Shown here piece after piece: positions 1 to 6,863 of a stretch of DNA of 8,962 nucleotides. How positions within the stretch are numbered: position 1 is the first letter of the stretch; every line of letters starts with the position of its first letter. The DNA lies in NCBI GenBank assembly GCA_017998755.1, contig JAGOCL010000050.1:1-8962 (forward strand), given 5' to 3'. The translations under genes and the position numbers were made by a program. Source of the stretch: Spirochaetota bacterium (GTDB lineage: Bacteria; Spirochaetota; GWE2-31-10; MWDO01). The notes beneath the pieces were generated by a model. It was not told the origin of the DNA. It did not search any database and worked only from the letters and a program-made list of their open reading frames with translations.

Positions 1-162
1 ATCGTAAGTAAAATTTGTTATCTCTTTGGAATGAAAAATGAACTTTCTTACGCTTTTTTTAAGACTTCTAATATATCGCTTAGGCCCAATTAATCTAAAT
101 GGAATTAAAATGATTCTCCCAATATAACTACCAAATAAGACTTTCTTTAGTTTTTCTTTCAT
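1..162 (-). CDS. 5' end of an unidentified gene, cut by the window edge
   Basis: An open frame of 54 codons starts with ATG at 162-160 and runs without a stop off the left edge. A GGAG Shine-Dalgarno at 171-168 lies 5 nt before the ATG, which supports the start. The protein begins MKEKLKKVLFGSYIGR and is rich in Lys and Arg, with a short hydrophobic stretch at residues 9-25 (around GRIILIPFRLIG) that could be a membrane-associated segment. It lies 22 nt after the glycosyltransferase stop on the same strand, so it is probably the next gene of the same operon. The end of the visible part (SKEITNFTYD) faintly recalls a SAM-dependent methyltransferase family, but too little is visible to name a function. 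Confidence 0.7.
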   Translation of the reverse strand, partial: MKEKLKKVLFGSYIGRIILIPFRLIGPKRYIRSLKKSVRKFIFHSKEITNFTYD

Positions 163-184
163 ACCATCTCCATAAAATAGAAGT

Positions 185-1390
185 TTAATTTCTATTAATT
201 CTTTTTAAATATTTATAATTCTTATCAAAATATTTTAACGACATAAATTTTTTATGGGTTTCTAAATAATTTAGGTTCTTGCTATATTCAATACTTTCGT
301 TGGCTATATTGTCATATGATAAAAGTTTACGAATATATGGAATGTTTTCTTTAAATACCTTAACAATGTCTCTGTTATTTATTAAAAAAGATATTTTATC
401 TTCAATTTCTCTAATTGTTCCTTCGTACAAATATAATCCTGTATTATCTATTAAATGACATGTATTTCCATAGTATCTTAAAATCATTGGTAAATCAACA
501 GCTATACAATCTTCTAGTAACGTTGTATGTTGGGTATTCCAGACTCCAACATCGCTATATTTTAAAATAGATAACGTATCTTCTCTGTTTAACCAACCTA
601 TAAATTTTATTCTACAGTCGTTAGCGATTAGAGATTTCACATAGGGGTCTTCTAAAGTTCCGAATAAAATCAGTCTAATATTTTTATCTTCAATTCTACT
701 AAACGCTCTTAATATTCTATCGACTTGTTTTTCCTTAGTAATTTTTCCGCCATGAACAACAATAAAACAATCTTTATCAATATTATATTTTTTATAATAT
801 TCTTCTTTCGATAATTTAACGCTCGCTTTATCTTCATCAACGCCCAATGGCAACAATCTAATTTTCTCTGAAGTAATCCCCAACTCTTTTTCTAAAAAAA
901 GACATCGTATCGGAGTTACTCCAAAATAAACATTTATATATTTATCATATTTTAAAATAAAGCTTTTCCAAAATAAATTATAATAAAAATATTTCCATAT
1001 CTTGTTTTTTCCTGAATTATCAAAATCCGCATGATTATCCGTAGCTATAAAAACTTCCCGATGTTCCTTTTTATAATTACATATAGTTTTTAATGATGGA
1101 GACGTAACTGAGTGATGAAAAATATAATCCGGCTTTTCTTCTTCTAAAAGCTTGTATAAGTCTTTGAATAACACAAATCGTTTTTTAAATTGTCCAATAG
1201 TATTGATTCTTTTAATTTTAAAGTTGTTCTCAAAAAATTCTCTTTCCTGTTGATATCTATTATTCTTATCAAGACAAGTCGATGTAATTAACGTTACATC
1301 ATGTCCTAGTTTTTTGTGATAATAAGGAAGAATATTCTCCTGATAACCCCAGTTTTCAAAATAAAATTGCTGTATATGTAATATCTTCAA
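185..1390 (-). CDS. GT4-family glycosyltransferase
   Basis: This 401-residue protein is likely a retaining GT-B-fold glycosyltransferase moving a sugar from a nucleotide donor to a surface glycan or glycolipid; donor and acceptor cannot be read from sequence. The N-terminal half has the usual start of these enzymes (KILHI, then GYQEN at 15-19). The C-terminal half has PLGVD (181-185), HGGKITKEKQ (213-222, donor-binding lobe), FIGW (263-266) and HTTLLEDCIAVDLPMI (288-303), which matches the region holding the EX7E-like donor site. No signal peptide or membrane helix is evident, so it is probably cytoplasmic at the inner membrane face. The start is TTG at 1390-1388, chosen because GGAG at 1402-1399 lies 8 nt upstream and the protein aligns with the family from there. 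It sits 38 nt after the small coiled-coil gene and 22 nt before the edge gene, consistent with co-transcription from gyrB. Confidence 0.82.
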   Translation of the reverse strand: MKILHIQQFYFENWGYQENILPYYHKKLGHDVTLITSTCLDKNNRYQQEREFFENNFKIKRINTIGQFKKRFVLFKDLYKLLEEEKPDYIFHHSVTSPSLKTICNYKKEHREVFIATDNHADFDNSGKNKIWKYFYYNLFWKSFILKYDKYINVYFGVTPIRCLFLEKELGITSEKIRLLPLGVDEDKASVKLSKEEYYKKYNIDKDCFIVVHGGKITKEKQVDRILRAFSRIEDKNIRLILFGTLEDPYVKSLIANDCRIKFIGWLNREDTLSILKYSDVGVWNTQHTTLLEDCIAVDLPMILRYYGNTCHLIDNTGLYLYEGTIREIEDKISFLINNRDIVKVFKENIPYIRKLLSYDNIANESIEYSKNLNYLETHKKFMSLKYFDKNYKYLKRINRN

Positions 1391-1428
1391 TTATTTTTCT
1401 CCAGAAAAAAATTGTAAATAAACTATAT

Positions 1429-1677
1429 TCATAAGGGTTTTTCCCCAGATTTCTCTTCCCTTTTTTTCTTTTTTTCTTCGAGTTTTTTATATTTTTCTTC
1501 AAGGGCATGTTTTCTTCGCGTCGAATCGAGTTGCGCCCGTTCTTCCTTCTTTTTATCAATTCGATAGTTAAAATAAGTCCCATTTTTTAATTTTACCGAT
1601 AGTTTTAGCCGGTATATTTCATCCGGATGATTTAGTATCATTCCCAGTAAATCTTTTACCTCTTCTTGTATCGACAT
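1429..1677 (-). CDS. small charged coiled-coil protein, unknown function
   Basis: I do not recognise this 82-residue protein. Residues 1-40 form a compact mixed region (MSIQEEVKDLLGMI, then LKLSVKLKNGTYFNYRI, which reads like beta strands). Residues 41-80 are almost entirely Lys, Glu and Arg with Leu spacing (LEEKYKKLEEKKKKREEK) and should form a long charged helix or coiled coil. It has no signal peptide, membrane segment or cysteines. A strong Shine-Dalgarno (AAGGAGGA, 1689-1682) precedes the ATG and overlaps the plsC stop codon, so translation is probably coupled; only 10 nt separate the genes. The ribosome binding site and operon position support a real gene over chance. A role linked to its phospholipid or glycan neighbours is only a guess. 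Confidence 0.75.
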   Translation of the reverse strand: MSIQEEVKDLLGMILNHPDEIYRLKLSVKLKNGTYFNYRIDKKKEERAQLDSTRRKHALEEKYKKLEEKKKKREEKSGEKPL

Positions 1678-1687
1678 AGCGTCCTCC

Positions 1688-2365
1688 TTATTCCCAAAAT
1701 TTATTAGTTTTTAGTTCTTTAATAAGAGTTTCTATATTTACTCTTACCTCGTCCGTAATAATTTCGATCGAGCTTGTTATATTATCGTCTTTTTTTAAGT
1801 CTTTAAATACCAAAGGCGTCCCAATGTTAGCGTAATATTTTCCGGTCAAAACCGTTAAAGTCTTGTAAGTTACTTCGCCGACTTTGATATTGGACTCTTT
1901 TTCCTTAACGTATCTTATAGGAGAAACTATTCCGATAGGAACAATAGGAGCGGGATACTCCAAATAAATTTTAGCCAGTCCGCTGTAAAACTTAAGAAAC
2001 GATTTTTGGTCGTTAAGATCGCCTTCCGGAAAAATATATACGGATTCTCCTTTTTTAAGGTACTCGACCGCTTGGTGAATAACGTTTTTCCTGTTTTCCA
2101 GTAGAGCGTTTATCTGTTCCCCCGCCTTCAAAATCGAACGAAGAATGGGAACGTTAAATCCGGGACCGACAATCATGTGCACCGGCTCGTCCATAATGGT
2201 TATAACAAAAAAAGGATCGGTCGACGAAAAATGATTGGAACAAAATATTTTCGGGCCATTGGGTATATGTTCTTTACCCCAAACTTTGAATTCCAAAAAG
2301 AATTTCAGATAGAATTTTACAAGCGATTTAACAAAATTATAACCGGCTTTACTTAATATATTCAC
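1688..2365 (-). CDS. plsC: 1-acyl-sn-glycerol-3-phosphate acyltransferase (PlsC family)
   Basis: This 225-residue protein belongs to the PlsC/LPLAT family, which acylates lysophosphatidic acid to phosphatidic acid at the inner membrane during phospholipid synthesis. The signature is present: NHFSSTD at 44-50 (the catalytic H-x4-D, His45 and Asp50), FPEG at 112-115 (glycerophosphate binding), FYSGLAKI around 127-134, and the VPIGI strand at 142-146. The N-terminal 25 residues are hydrophobic and aromatic and probably associate with the membrane. The length fits the short bacterial members. The start is GTG at 2365-2363, 8 nt after the apt stop; the preceding ribosome binding site is weak (AGG overlapping the apt TAG), suggesting coupling to apt. 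The acyl-chain and lysophospholipid preference cannot be read, so a related LPLAT activity is possible. Confidence 0.85.
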   Translation of the reverse strand: MNILSKAGYNFVKSLVKFYLKFFLEFKVWGKEHIPNGPKIFCSNHFSSTDPFFVITIMDEPVHMIVGPGFNVPILRSILKAGEQINALLENRKNVIHQAVEYLKKGESVYIFPEGDLNDQKSFLKFYSGLAKIYLEYPAPIVPIGIVSPIRYVKEKESNIKVGEVTYKTLTVLTGKYYANIGTPLVFKDLKKDDNITSSIEIITDEVRVNIETLIKELKTNKFWE

Positions 2366-2373
2366 TTAAACGC

Positions 2374-2913
2374 CTATTCTGAATCGTAATTAATTAATGT
2401 CGTAACATCGTATCCTTTCAATAAATCGGAATAATTTAAAAAAGGAAGTCCGATAACGCCAAAAATCCCCGCGCCTTCCGCGCCGAGTTTTTCAACCATA
2501 CTTGCGCACGCCTTCAACGTTCCGCCTGTCGCTATAAGATCGTCGATTATCAATACGCGCGAGCCCTTTTTTATATCTTCTTTATGAACCTCGAGCGTCG
2601 CCTCGCCGTACTCCAACTTATAGCTCTCTTTTATCGTTTCGCCGGGAAGTTTGCCCGCTTTTCTGGCGAGAGCTAAAGGTATTTTCAAATTGTATGAAAT
2701 CGGCGCGGCAAATAAAAATCCTCTTGATTCTACCGCTAGAATGGAGTCGATATTTTTGTCTTTGTAAATCTGAGTCGTTTTATCGACGACCCATTTAAAA
2801 GCTTCGGGGTTAGTAAAAATACTAGTTATGTCGTAAAATAAGATTCCTTTTTTAGGGAAATCTTTAACTTTTCTAATAGCTTTGTTTAAATCAAAATCTA
2901 TTTCGCCATTCAT
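2374..2913 (-). CDS. apt: adenine phosphoribosyltransferase
   Basis: Apt condenses adenine with PRPP to AMP in cytoplasmic purine salvage. The 179-residue length is typical. Visible family motifs are FPKKGILFYDIT (19-30), the ESRGF loop (62-66), the flexible RKAGKLPGE segment (84-92) that carries the catalytic loop, and the PRPP-binding VLIIDDLIATGGT (120-132) with the two acidic residues and the TGGT phosphate loop. All key residues appear intact. The ATG at 2913-2911 is preceded by AGGA at about 9 nt. It lies 27 nt downstream of gyrB and 8 nt upstream of plsC in the same direction, so it is read from the gyrB promoter. A xanthine-type phosphoribosyltransferase is less likely because the RKAGKLPGE and ESRGF motifs are the Apt pattern. 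Confidence 0.93.
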   Translation of the reverse strand: MNGEIDFDLNKAIRKVKDFPKKGILFYDITSIFTNPEAFKWVVDKTTQIYKDKNIDSILAVESRGFLFAAPISYNLKIPLALARKAGKLPGETIKESYKLEYGEATLEVHKEDIKKGSRVLIIDDLIATGGTLKACASMVEKLGAEGAGIFGVIGLPFLNYSDLLKGYDVTTLINYDSE

Positions 2914-2940
2914 AAATATTATCCTGCAAAAAAAGAGTTT

Positions 2941-4866
2941 TTACAAATCTAAATTCACTACATATTTGGAGTTTGCTTCGATAAATTCTCTCCTCGCTTC
3001 AACATTCGATCCCATAAGTATAGAAAACATCTCGTCCGCGGTGTACTCGTCCTCAAGACTGATTTTCATAATATTCCTTGTTTCAGGATTCATTGTGGTA
3101 TCCCATAACTGCTCGGGATTCATCTCTCCAAGACCTTTGTATCTTTGAATTGTAACTTTATCCTGATCGAGATTCTTTTCTTTCATTATTTTCTCTTTGT
3201 CTTCATCAGTATACGCGTAAAATACTTCCTTCTTAGGTCCCGTTGTTTCAATTTTATATAACGGAGGCATAGCGATATATACGTTCCCGTTTTCAATCAA
3301 AGGTTTCATATACCGGAAGAAAAACGTCAACAAAAGCGTCCTGATATGCGAACCGTCGACGTCGGCGTCGGCCATTATTATAACTTTTCCGTATCGAATT
3401 TTCTTAATATCAAAATCGTCCCCTATTCCGGCTCCTATCGACGCTATAACGGGCTCCAGTTTATCGTTAGTCAACACTTTATCGATTCTCGTTTTTTCAA
3501 CGTTTAGCATCTTCCCCCACAGCGAAAGTATAGCCTGCGAGGCTCTATCTCTACCCTGTTTTGCCGAACCGCCCGCGGAATCCCCCTCGACCAAATATAT
3601 TTCGCATTTTGCAGGATCTCTTTCCGAGCAATCGGCGAGTTTTCCGGGAAGCCCCATCGTATCAAGAGCGTTTTTTCTACGAGTGGCTTCTCTCGCCTTT
3701 CGCGCGGCGTTTCTCGCTTCGTTAGCCAAAATAGATTTCTCAATTATCGCTTTAACATCGTCCGGAAATTCTTCAAAATATTTTGTAAGTTCTTCGTTTA
3801 CGACGCTCTCGACAAGACCTTTTACGTCGTTATTGCCCAGCTTAGTTTTAGTTTGACCTTCAAACTGCGGGTTTGCCAATTTAAGCGATATAACGGAGGT
3901 AAGCCCCTCTCTTACGTCGTCTCCTTCCAGTTTGTCAATTCCTTTTTTCTGAAGTTTTAATTTCTTCATAAAATCATTCAGAGTTCGCGTTAATGCCGCC
4001 TTAAAACCGCTAAGGTGAGTCCCCCCTTCGTGGGTGTTTATGTTATTTACAAAAGAGTATGTGCTTTCATTATAAGAATCGGAATATTCCATAGCGACTT
4101 CTATAGACATATTGTCTTTTTCGCAACTAATATATATTGGTTTATGGATAGATTTCTTTGCTTTATTAATATACTGAACGAAAGATACGATCCCCCCCTC
4201 AAATTGAAATTCCTGAACTTTTACTTCCGGTTTAACTCTTTCGTCGCTAACTACTATTTTAATACCTTTATTTAAGAAAGCCAACTCTCTAAATCTATGC
4301 GATAGAACGTCAAAATGCGGGCTTATTTCGCTAAATATTTCCGTATCAGGCCTAAACCAGACTTTTGTTCCGTTTTTATCGGTTTTTCCGATATTTTCAA
4401 GCGGTTTTTCGGAGGCGCCTCGCCTAAAAGTCTGAAAATATATATTGCCGTTTTTAAAAACCGTAACCTCGCATTTTGAAGAAAGAGCGTTTACAACGCT
4501 GGCCCCTACGCCGTGAAGACCGCCCGATACTTTATATGAGTTTTTATCAAACTTCCCGCCGGCGTTTAATTTGGTAAAAACTACTTCCAACGCGGATATC
4601 CCAAGATCTTTAAAAATGTCGACTGGTATCCCTCTACCGTTATCTTCAACTTCTATCGAATTGTCCTCTTTAATTGTTATCTTAATCTCGTTACAATACC
4701 CGGCCAAAGCCTCGTCGATTGAATTGTCGACAATTTCATAAACTAAATGATGAAGCCCGTCTATACCCGTCGATCCGATATACATACCGGGTCTTTTTCT
4801 AACATGTTCCAATCCTTCAAGGATTTGTATATTTGAAGCGTCGTAATTACTTAAATTGTTGCTCAT
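2941..4866 (-). CDS. gyrB: DNA gyrase subunit B
   Basis: This is the ATPase and TOPRIM subunit of gyrase (or the closely related ParE), which works with GyrA to introduce negative supercoils. The 641 residues match the usual length of GyrB without the enterobacterial insertion. The GHKL ATPase domain shows EIVDNSIDEA (Glu44, Asn48), EDNGRGIPVD (74-83), GGLHGVGASVVNAL (115-128) and QTKTKLGN (338-345). The TOPRIM domain shows EGDSAGGSAKQGRDR (427-441) and the metal-binding DADVDGSH (500-507). The C-terminal signature is RYKGLGEM (575-582). Where many GyrB proteins read ILPLRGK, this one has ILSLWGK (446-452). The ATG has AGGA about 10 nt upstream and a near-consensus promoter just before it, making it the first gene of the operon. 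GyrA is not in the window, so GyrB versus ParE rests on motif pattern and length. Confidence 0.95.
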   Translation of the reverse strand: MSNNLSNYDASNIQILEGLEHVRKRPGMYIGSTGIDGLHHLVYEIVDNSIDEALAGYCNEIKITIKEDNSIEVEDNGRGIPVDIFKDLGISALEVVFTKLNAGGKFDKNSYKVSGGLHGVGASVVNALSSKCEVTVFKNGNIYFQTFRRGASEKPLENIGKTDKNGTKVWFRPDTEIFSEISPHFDVLSHRFRELAFLNKGIKIVVSDERVKPEVKVQEFQFEGGIVSFVQYINKAKKSIHKPIYISCEKDNMSIEVAMEYSDSYNESTYSFVNNINTHEGGTHLSGFKAALTRTLNDFMKKLKLQKKGIDKLEGDDVREGLTSVISLKLANPQFEGQTKTKLGNNDVKGLVESVVNEELTKYFEEFPDDVKAIIEKSILANEARNAARKAREATRRKNALDTMGLPGKLADCSERDPAKCEIYLVEGDSAGGSAKQGRDRASQAILSLWGKMLNVEKTRIDKVLTNDKLEPVIASIGAGIGDDFDIKKIRYGKVIIMADADVDGSHIRTLLLTFFFRYMKPLIENGNVYIAMPPLYKIETTGPKKEVFYAYTDEDKEKIMKEKNLDQDKVTIQRYKGLGEMNPEQLWDTTMNPETRNIMKISLEDEYTADEMFSILMGSNVEARREFIEANSKYVVNLDL

Positions 4867-4899
4867 TAATTTGTATCCTATATAAATTTATATCAATCT

Positions 4900-4928
4900 A
4901 TTATACTTTATATTTTAATATTGGTCAA
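4900..4928 (-). promoter_or_regulatory. sigma-70-type promoter for the gyrB operon
   Basis: On the minus strand, a -35 box TTGACC (4928-4923) is followed by a 17-bp AT-rich spacer and a perfect -10 box TATAAT (4905-4900). Transcription should begin near 4893, giving a leader of about 25-30 nt before the gyrB ATG. No other promoter of this quality was seen in the gaps of the downstream operon. Confidence 0.85.
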
Positions 4929-4955
4929 GAAAAGAAACGATTGAAAATGATTCTT

Positions 4956-5003
4956 TAAGACCTGTCAGGTTACGCCCTTAAGGGCTCAACCTGACAGGTC
5001 TTA
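4956..5003. repeat. 48-bp palindromic intergenic element
   Basis: A perfect 16-bp inverted repeat (4956-4971 with 4988-5003; core AAGACCTGTCAGGTT) encloses a 2+2 nt mismatch and then the inner palindrome GCCCTTAAGGGC (4974-4985). It would form one long hairpin in RNA or a cruciform in DNA. Neither strand has a T run after it, so it does not look like an intrinsic terminator. It lies 28 bp upstream of the gyrB -35 box. It may be a dispersed palindromic repeat or a transcriptional boundary between gyrB and the DGR; its function is unknown. Confidence 0.8.
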
Positions 5004-5057
5004 TAACAAACTCACCCCGAATCTTTATAAATTTATATTTACTATATTCTACAACTT

Positions 5058-5082
5058 CCCCTCTCTTTCATAAAAAGAGGGG
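5058..5082. repeat. hairpin, 7-bp GC-rich stem
   Basis: CCCCTCT (5058-5064) pairs with AGAGGGG (5076-5082). After one mismatch, three further T-A pairs can close the loop. There is no T run directly after it on either strand, so terminator function is doubtful. Confidence 0.55.
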
Positions 5083-5107
5083 CGATGAGTTAATTTTCTC
5101 CCCTTCT

Positions 5108-5143
5108 CTTTTTCTTTTCCTCGCTTGCGGGAAAAAGAAAAAG
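5108..5143. repeat. imperfect A/T-tract hairpin
   Basis: CTTTTTCTTTTCC (5108-5120) pairs with GGAAAAAGAAAAAG (5130-5143) with a single bulged A. The loop holds CGCTTGCG. In the DGR direction the stem is mostly A-U and not followed by a U tract. It could still slow or end the DGR transcript, but that is only a possibility. Confidence 0.5.
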
Positions 5144-5256
5144 GTCGGCTCTCGCCCATCCTTAGGCTCCGCGCTACCTGACCATCCTTGGTCAATGGGG
5201 ACGGGGAATAGTATTGTAAAAACAGAAAGCCGCGGCGTGGTTGTAGCTTAATTAAG

Positions 5257-5398
5257 TATTCAAGGAGTTTCGACGTAATCTACTAATCCTTGAATAACAA
5301 AATATTTTTGGCCGTTTATCGGCGCAGGATATTTGTCTGGACAGTCATATTTTGTTATTATATCCATAAACATAATAAAACGAAATAAGCGCCTGTAT
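5257..5398 (-). ncRNA. candidate structured 3' part of the TR RNA
   Basis: This AT-rich stretch directly follows TR in the transcribed direction. It contains two stems: a perfect 13-bp pair (5293-5305 with 5347-5359, AATAACAAAATAT and its complement) enclosing a 41-nt loop with a small GCCG/CGGC hairpin, and a perfect 10-bp pair (5257-5266 with 5287-5296, TATTCAAGGA and its complement). The stems share 5293-5296, so they cannot both form completely. In the Bordetella phage DGR the RNA just 3' of TR (the spacer) is needed for cDNA priming with Avd and RT. By position this region could do that job here. No boundaries or promoter are visible, and the assignment is inference. Confidence 0.4.
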
Positions 5399-5520
5399 TC
5401 GCAATACGGAAGCCAATGTTGTTGTTCTCGTTGTTCGGGTTGTTGTTGTTACGGTTACCGACTTGCAAGTTGTTAGCATTGTTGTTATAGCTACCGCCTC
5501 GTTTGATGCGGTTTGAGCCA
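5399..5520 (-). repeat. DGR template repeat (TR)
   Basis: This 122-bp stretch aligns without gaps to the VR at 7575-7696 (offset 2176). Of 45 coding-strand adenines in 5401-5520, 23 differ in VR; no C, G or T differs. Read in the VR frame, TR is extremely Asn-rich: 15 AAC codons and one AAT, including a run of four AAC in a row. AAC is the preferred codon for DGR diversification because adenine changes yield many residues but never a stop. The first 18 bp at the 3' end (5399-5416) are identical to VR and would serve as the site where homology and cDNA integration begin. TR starts 13 nt after the RT stop codon, so it is probably carried on the RT transcript. Confidence 0.97.
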
Positions 5521-5533
5521 ATAGACAAATACC

Positions 5534-6520
5534 CTATATTTCTATACTTTGACGCATACAGTAAGTATTACCGCTTGCGATATAGCCCATTAAACTATTT
5601 ACGCTCTGAACGTATTGTTTATCATCAATTACACCATTTTGATACTCCTTTTCTCTACTTTCTAGCTTTTTTAAACATCTTTTAAGGTTTTCTCTTTTTA
5701 TACGAATTGTTACGGGAAAAATCCTTCTGCCGAGAAAATTTAAACCATTCAATCGTTGATTAAGAAAAGTTGATTTCTCTTTTAAGGATAAAGCTAATCG
5801 ATTATGAATAAACCCGCTAATTTTTTGTTTTAATAGTTTTAATTTTTCTTTGTCATTATCAAATAAAACGAAATCGTCCATATATCTCACGTATGCTTTT
5901 ACTTGAAGTTCCTCTTTAACGAAATGATCTAAAATATCGAGATACACATTTGCAAAAAATTGACTGGTGAGATTACCAATCGGAAGACTTTTACCGGTAT
6001 CATCTCCATTTATAATAATCTTATAAAGTAAATCAAGAATTTCCTTATCTTTAATTTTACTTTTTAAGATATCAAATAAGATTTGATGATCGACGGATGC
6101 AAAGTATTTACTGATATCTGATTTGAAATACCATTTGTTTGTTTTCAGATAAGTTTGAGCTTGTTTAACCGCTTTATGAACGCCTTTATCTTTACGGCAG
6201 GCGTAACTGTGAAAATAAAATCTTTTTTCAAATATAGGTTCGATTATATTTACAAGCGAGTGATGTATGACCCGATCTCTAAATGGCGCAACCGATATGA
6301 TCCGTTCTTTAGGATCGGTTATAATGAATTTTCTATAAGGCGACGGCTTGTAACTACCGGTTTTTAATTCTTCAATCAATTTTATAATTTCATTTTCGCA
6401 GTTAAAATGAAATGAGAGCGTTTCACGATTTTTATTTGTACCCTTAAACGCATTTTTGTAGGCAAGTAGAATGTTATCAAACGAAATGAAGTTTTCAAAA
6501 AGGTTATTTATTCTCTTCAT
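5534..6520 (-). CDS. DGR reverse transcriptase
   Basis: This 328-residue enzyme copies TR RNA into cDNA with adenine-specific errors, together with Avd. Palm motifs are clear: RDRVIHH (81-87), KSDISKYFASVDH (133-145, first catalytic Asp at 135), LPIGNLTSQFFANVYLD (179-195) and YMDD (213-216, catalytic Asp 215 and 216), then GLNFLGRRIFP (259-269) before the thumb. The GNLTSQ form of motif 4 is typical of DGR-type RTs, where group II introns have QGxxxSP/Q. There is no maturase or endonuclease domain and the length fits the family. The ATG at 6520-6518 has GGGAG upstream and overlaps the end of avd by 17 bp, so translation is coupled. TR begins 13 nt after its stop. The gene is very AT-rich (for example only 12 G/C among 5821-5880). 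Confidence 0.96.
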   Translation of the reverse strand: MKRINNLFENFISFDNILLAYKNAFKGTNKNRETLSFHFNCENEIIKLIEELKTGSYKPSPYRKFIITDPKERIISVAPFRDRVIHHSLVNIIEPIFEKRFYFHSYACRKDKGVHKAVKQAQTYLKTNKWYFKSDISKYFASVDHQILFDILKSKIKDKEILDLLYKIIINGDDTGKSLPIGNLTSQFFANVYLDILDHFVKEELQVKAYVRYMDDFVLFDNDKEKLKLLKQKISGFIHNRLALSLKEKSTFLNQRLNGLNFLGRRIFPVTIRIKRENLKRCLKKLESREKEYQNGVIDDKQYVQSVNSLMGYIASGNTYCMRQSIEI

Positions 6521-6863
6521 ACCGCTCCCGTCTCGACTGCTTTATCCAACCTCCTATCATTGCTCCGGTCTCGTTTAATACTCTTGAGATATACTCGTAT
6601 TGTCTTAATGAAATATATTTCCGATTGTATGAAATACGAAAATACACTCTTAACTTTTCGATATTAAGATTTACCTGTTTGAGCATGTTTATTTTATAGC
6701 GGTCGTATATTGCCTCGACTATCAACTCGACAGTATTAATACTGATTTCCGTTATTCTTGAGCAGACTGTAAATCTGACTGTTTTTGGATATTTTTCGAC
6801 AGTATCGAGTATCCAATCAAGCGTATCAGACCATTTCTTAAAAACAGGATAATCTTCATTCAT
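6504..6863 (-). CDS. avd: Avd-like accessory variability determinant, four-helix bundle
   Basis: This 119-residue basic protein resembles the bAvd / 23S rRNA-intervening-sequence four-helix-bundle family. In Bordetella phage, Avd is a pentameric barrel that binds the RT and TR RNA and is needed for mutagenic retrohoming. Visible features are the helix WSDTLDWILDTVEKYPK (11-27), RFTVCSRITEISINTVELIVEAIY (helix 2, near 30-53), KINMLKQVNLNIEKLRVYFRIS (helix 3) and SLRQYEYISRVLNETGAMIGGWIK (helix 4), the last two carrying the family's usual LxxLR and LRQYExxSxxLxExGxMxGGW pattern. The ATG lies in an ATGA overlap with the HRDC gene stop (6860-6863), and its end overlaps the RT start by 17 bp. The three genes are therefore probably translated in a coupled way. 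Confidence 0.92.
   Translation of the reverse strand: MNEDYPVFKKWSDTLDWILDTVEKYPKTVRFTVCSRITEISINTVELIVEAIYDRYKINMLKQVNLNIEKLRVYFRISYNRKYISLRQYEYISRVLNETGAMIGGWIKQSRRERYEENK

Larger units (their letters stand above)
5004..5256. other. non-coding stretch with several weak inverted repeats
   Basis: I see no convincing gene here on either strand. Besides the two hairpins listed separately, it contains TGACCA-TCCT-TGGTCA at 5179-5194, nested inside CCCAT (5155-5159) and ATGGG (5195-5199). That could form a branched structure. GCCGCGGC (5229-5236) is a small palindrome. It is the 3' flank of the DGR and the upstream flank of the gyrB promoter. No terminator with a clear U tract was found for the DGR transcript. 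Confidence 0.5.

Noticed and set aside
2882..3148. Plus-strand open frames across gyrB, the RT and the target (also 4015-4275, 5503-5685, 6155-6367, 7873-8124)
   Set aside because: They lie opposite well-supported genes, lack ribosome binding sites and resemble no protein family.
4956..5003. Intrinsic terminator
   Set aside because: The stem is strong, but neither strand has a U tract after it.
5260..5367. 35-codon frame downstream of TR on the minus strand
   Set aside because: It starts with ATG, but no Shine-Dalgarno precedes it, it overlaps the structured stretch, and an open frame of this length is expected by chance.
5534..6520. Group II intron or retron reverse transcriptase
   Set aside because: No maturase or endonuclease domain, no intron ends and no msr/msd-type RNA; the adjacent TR/VR pair and Avd settle the DGR assignment.
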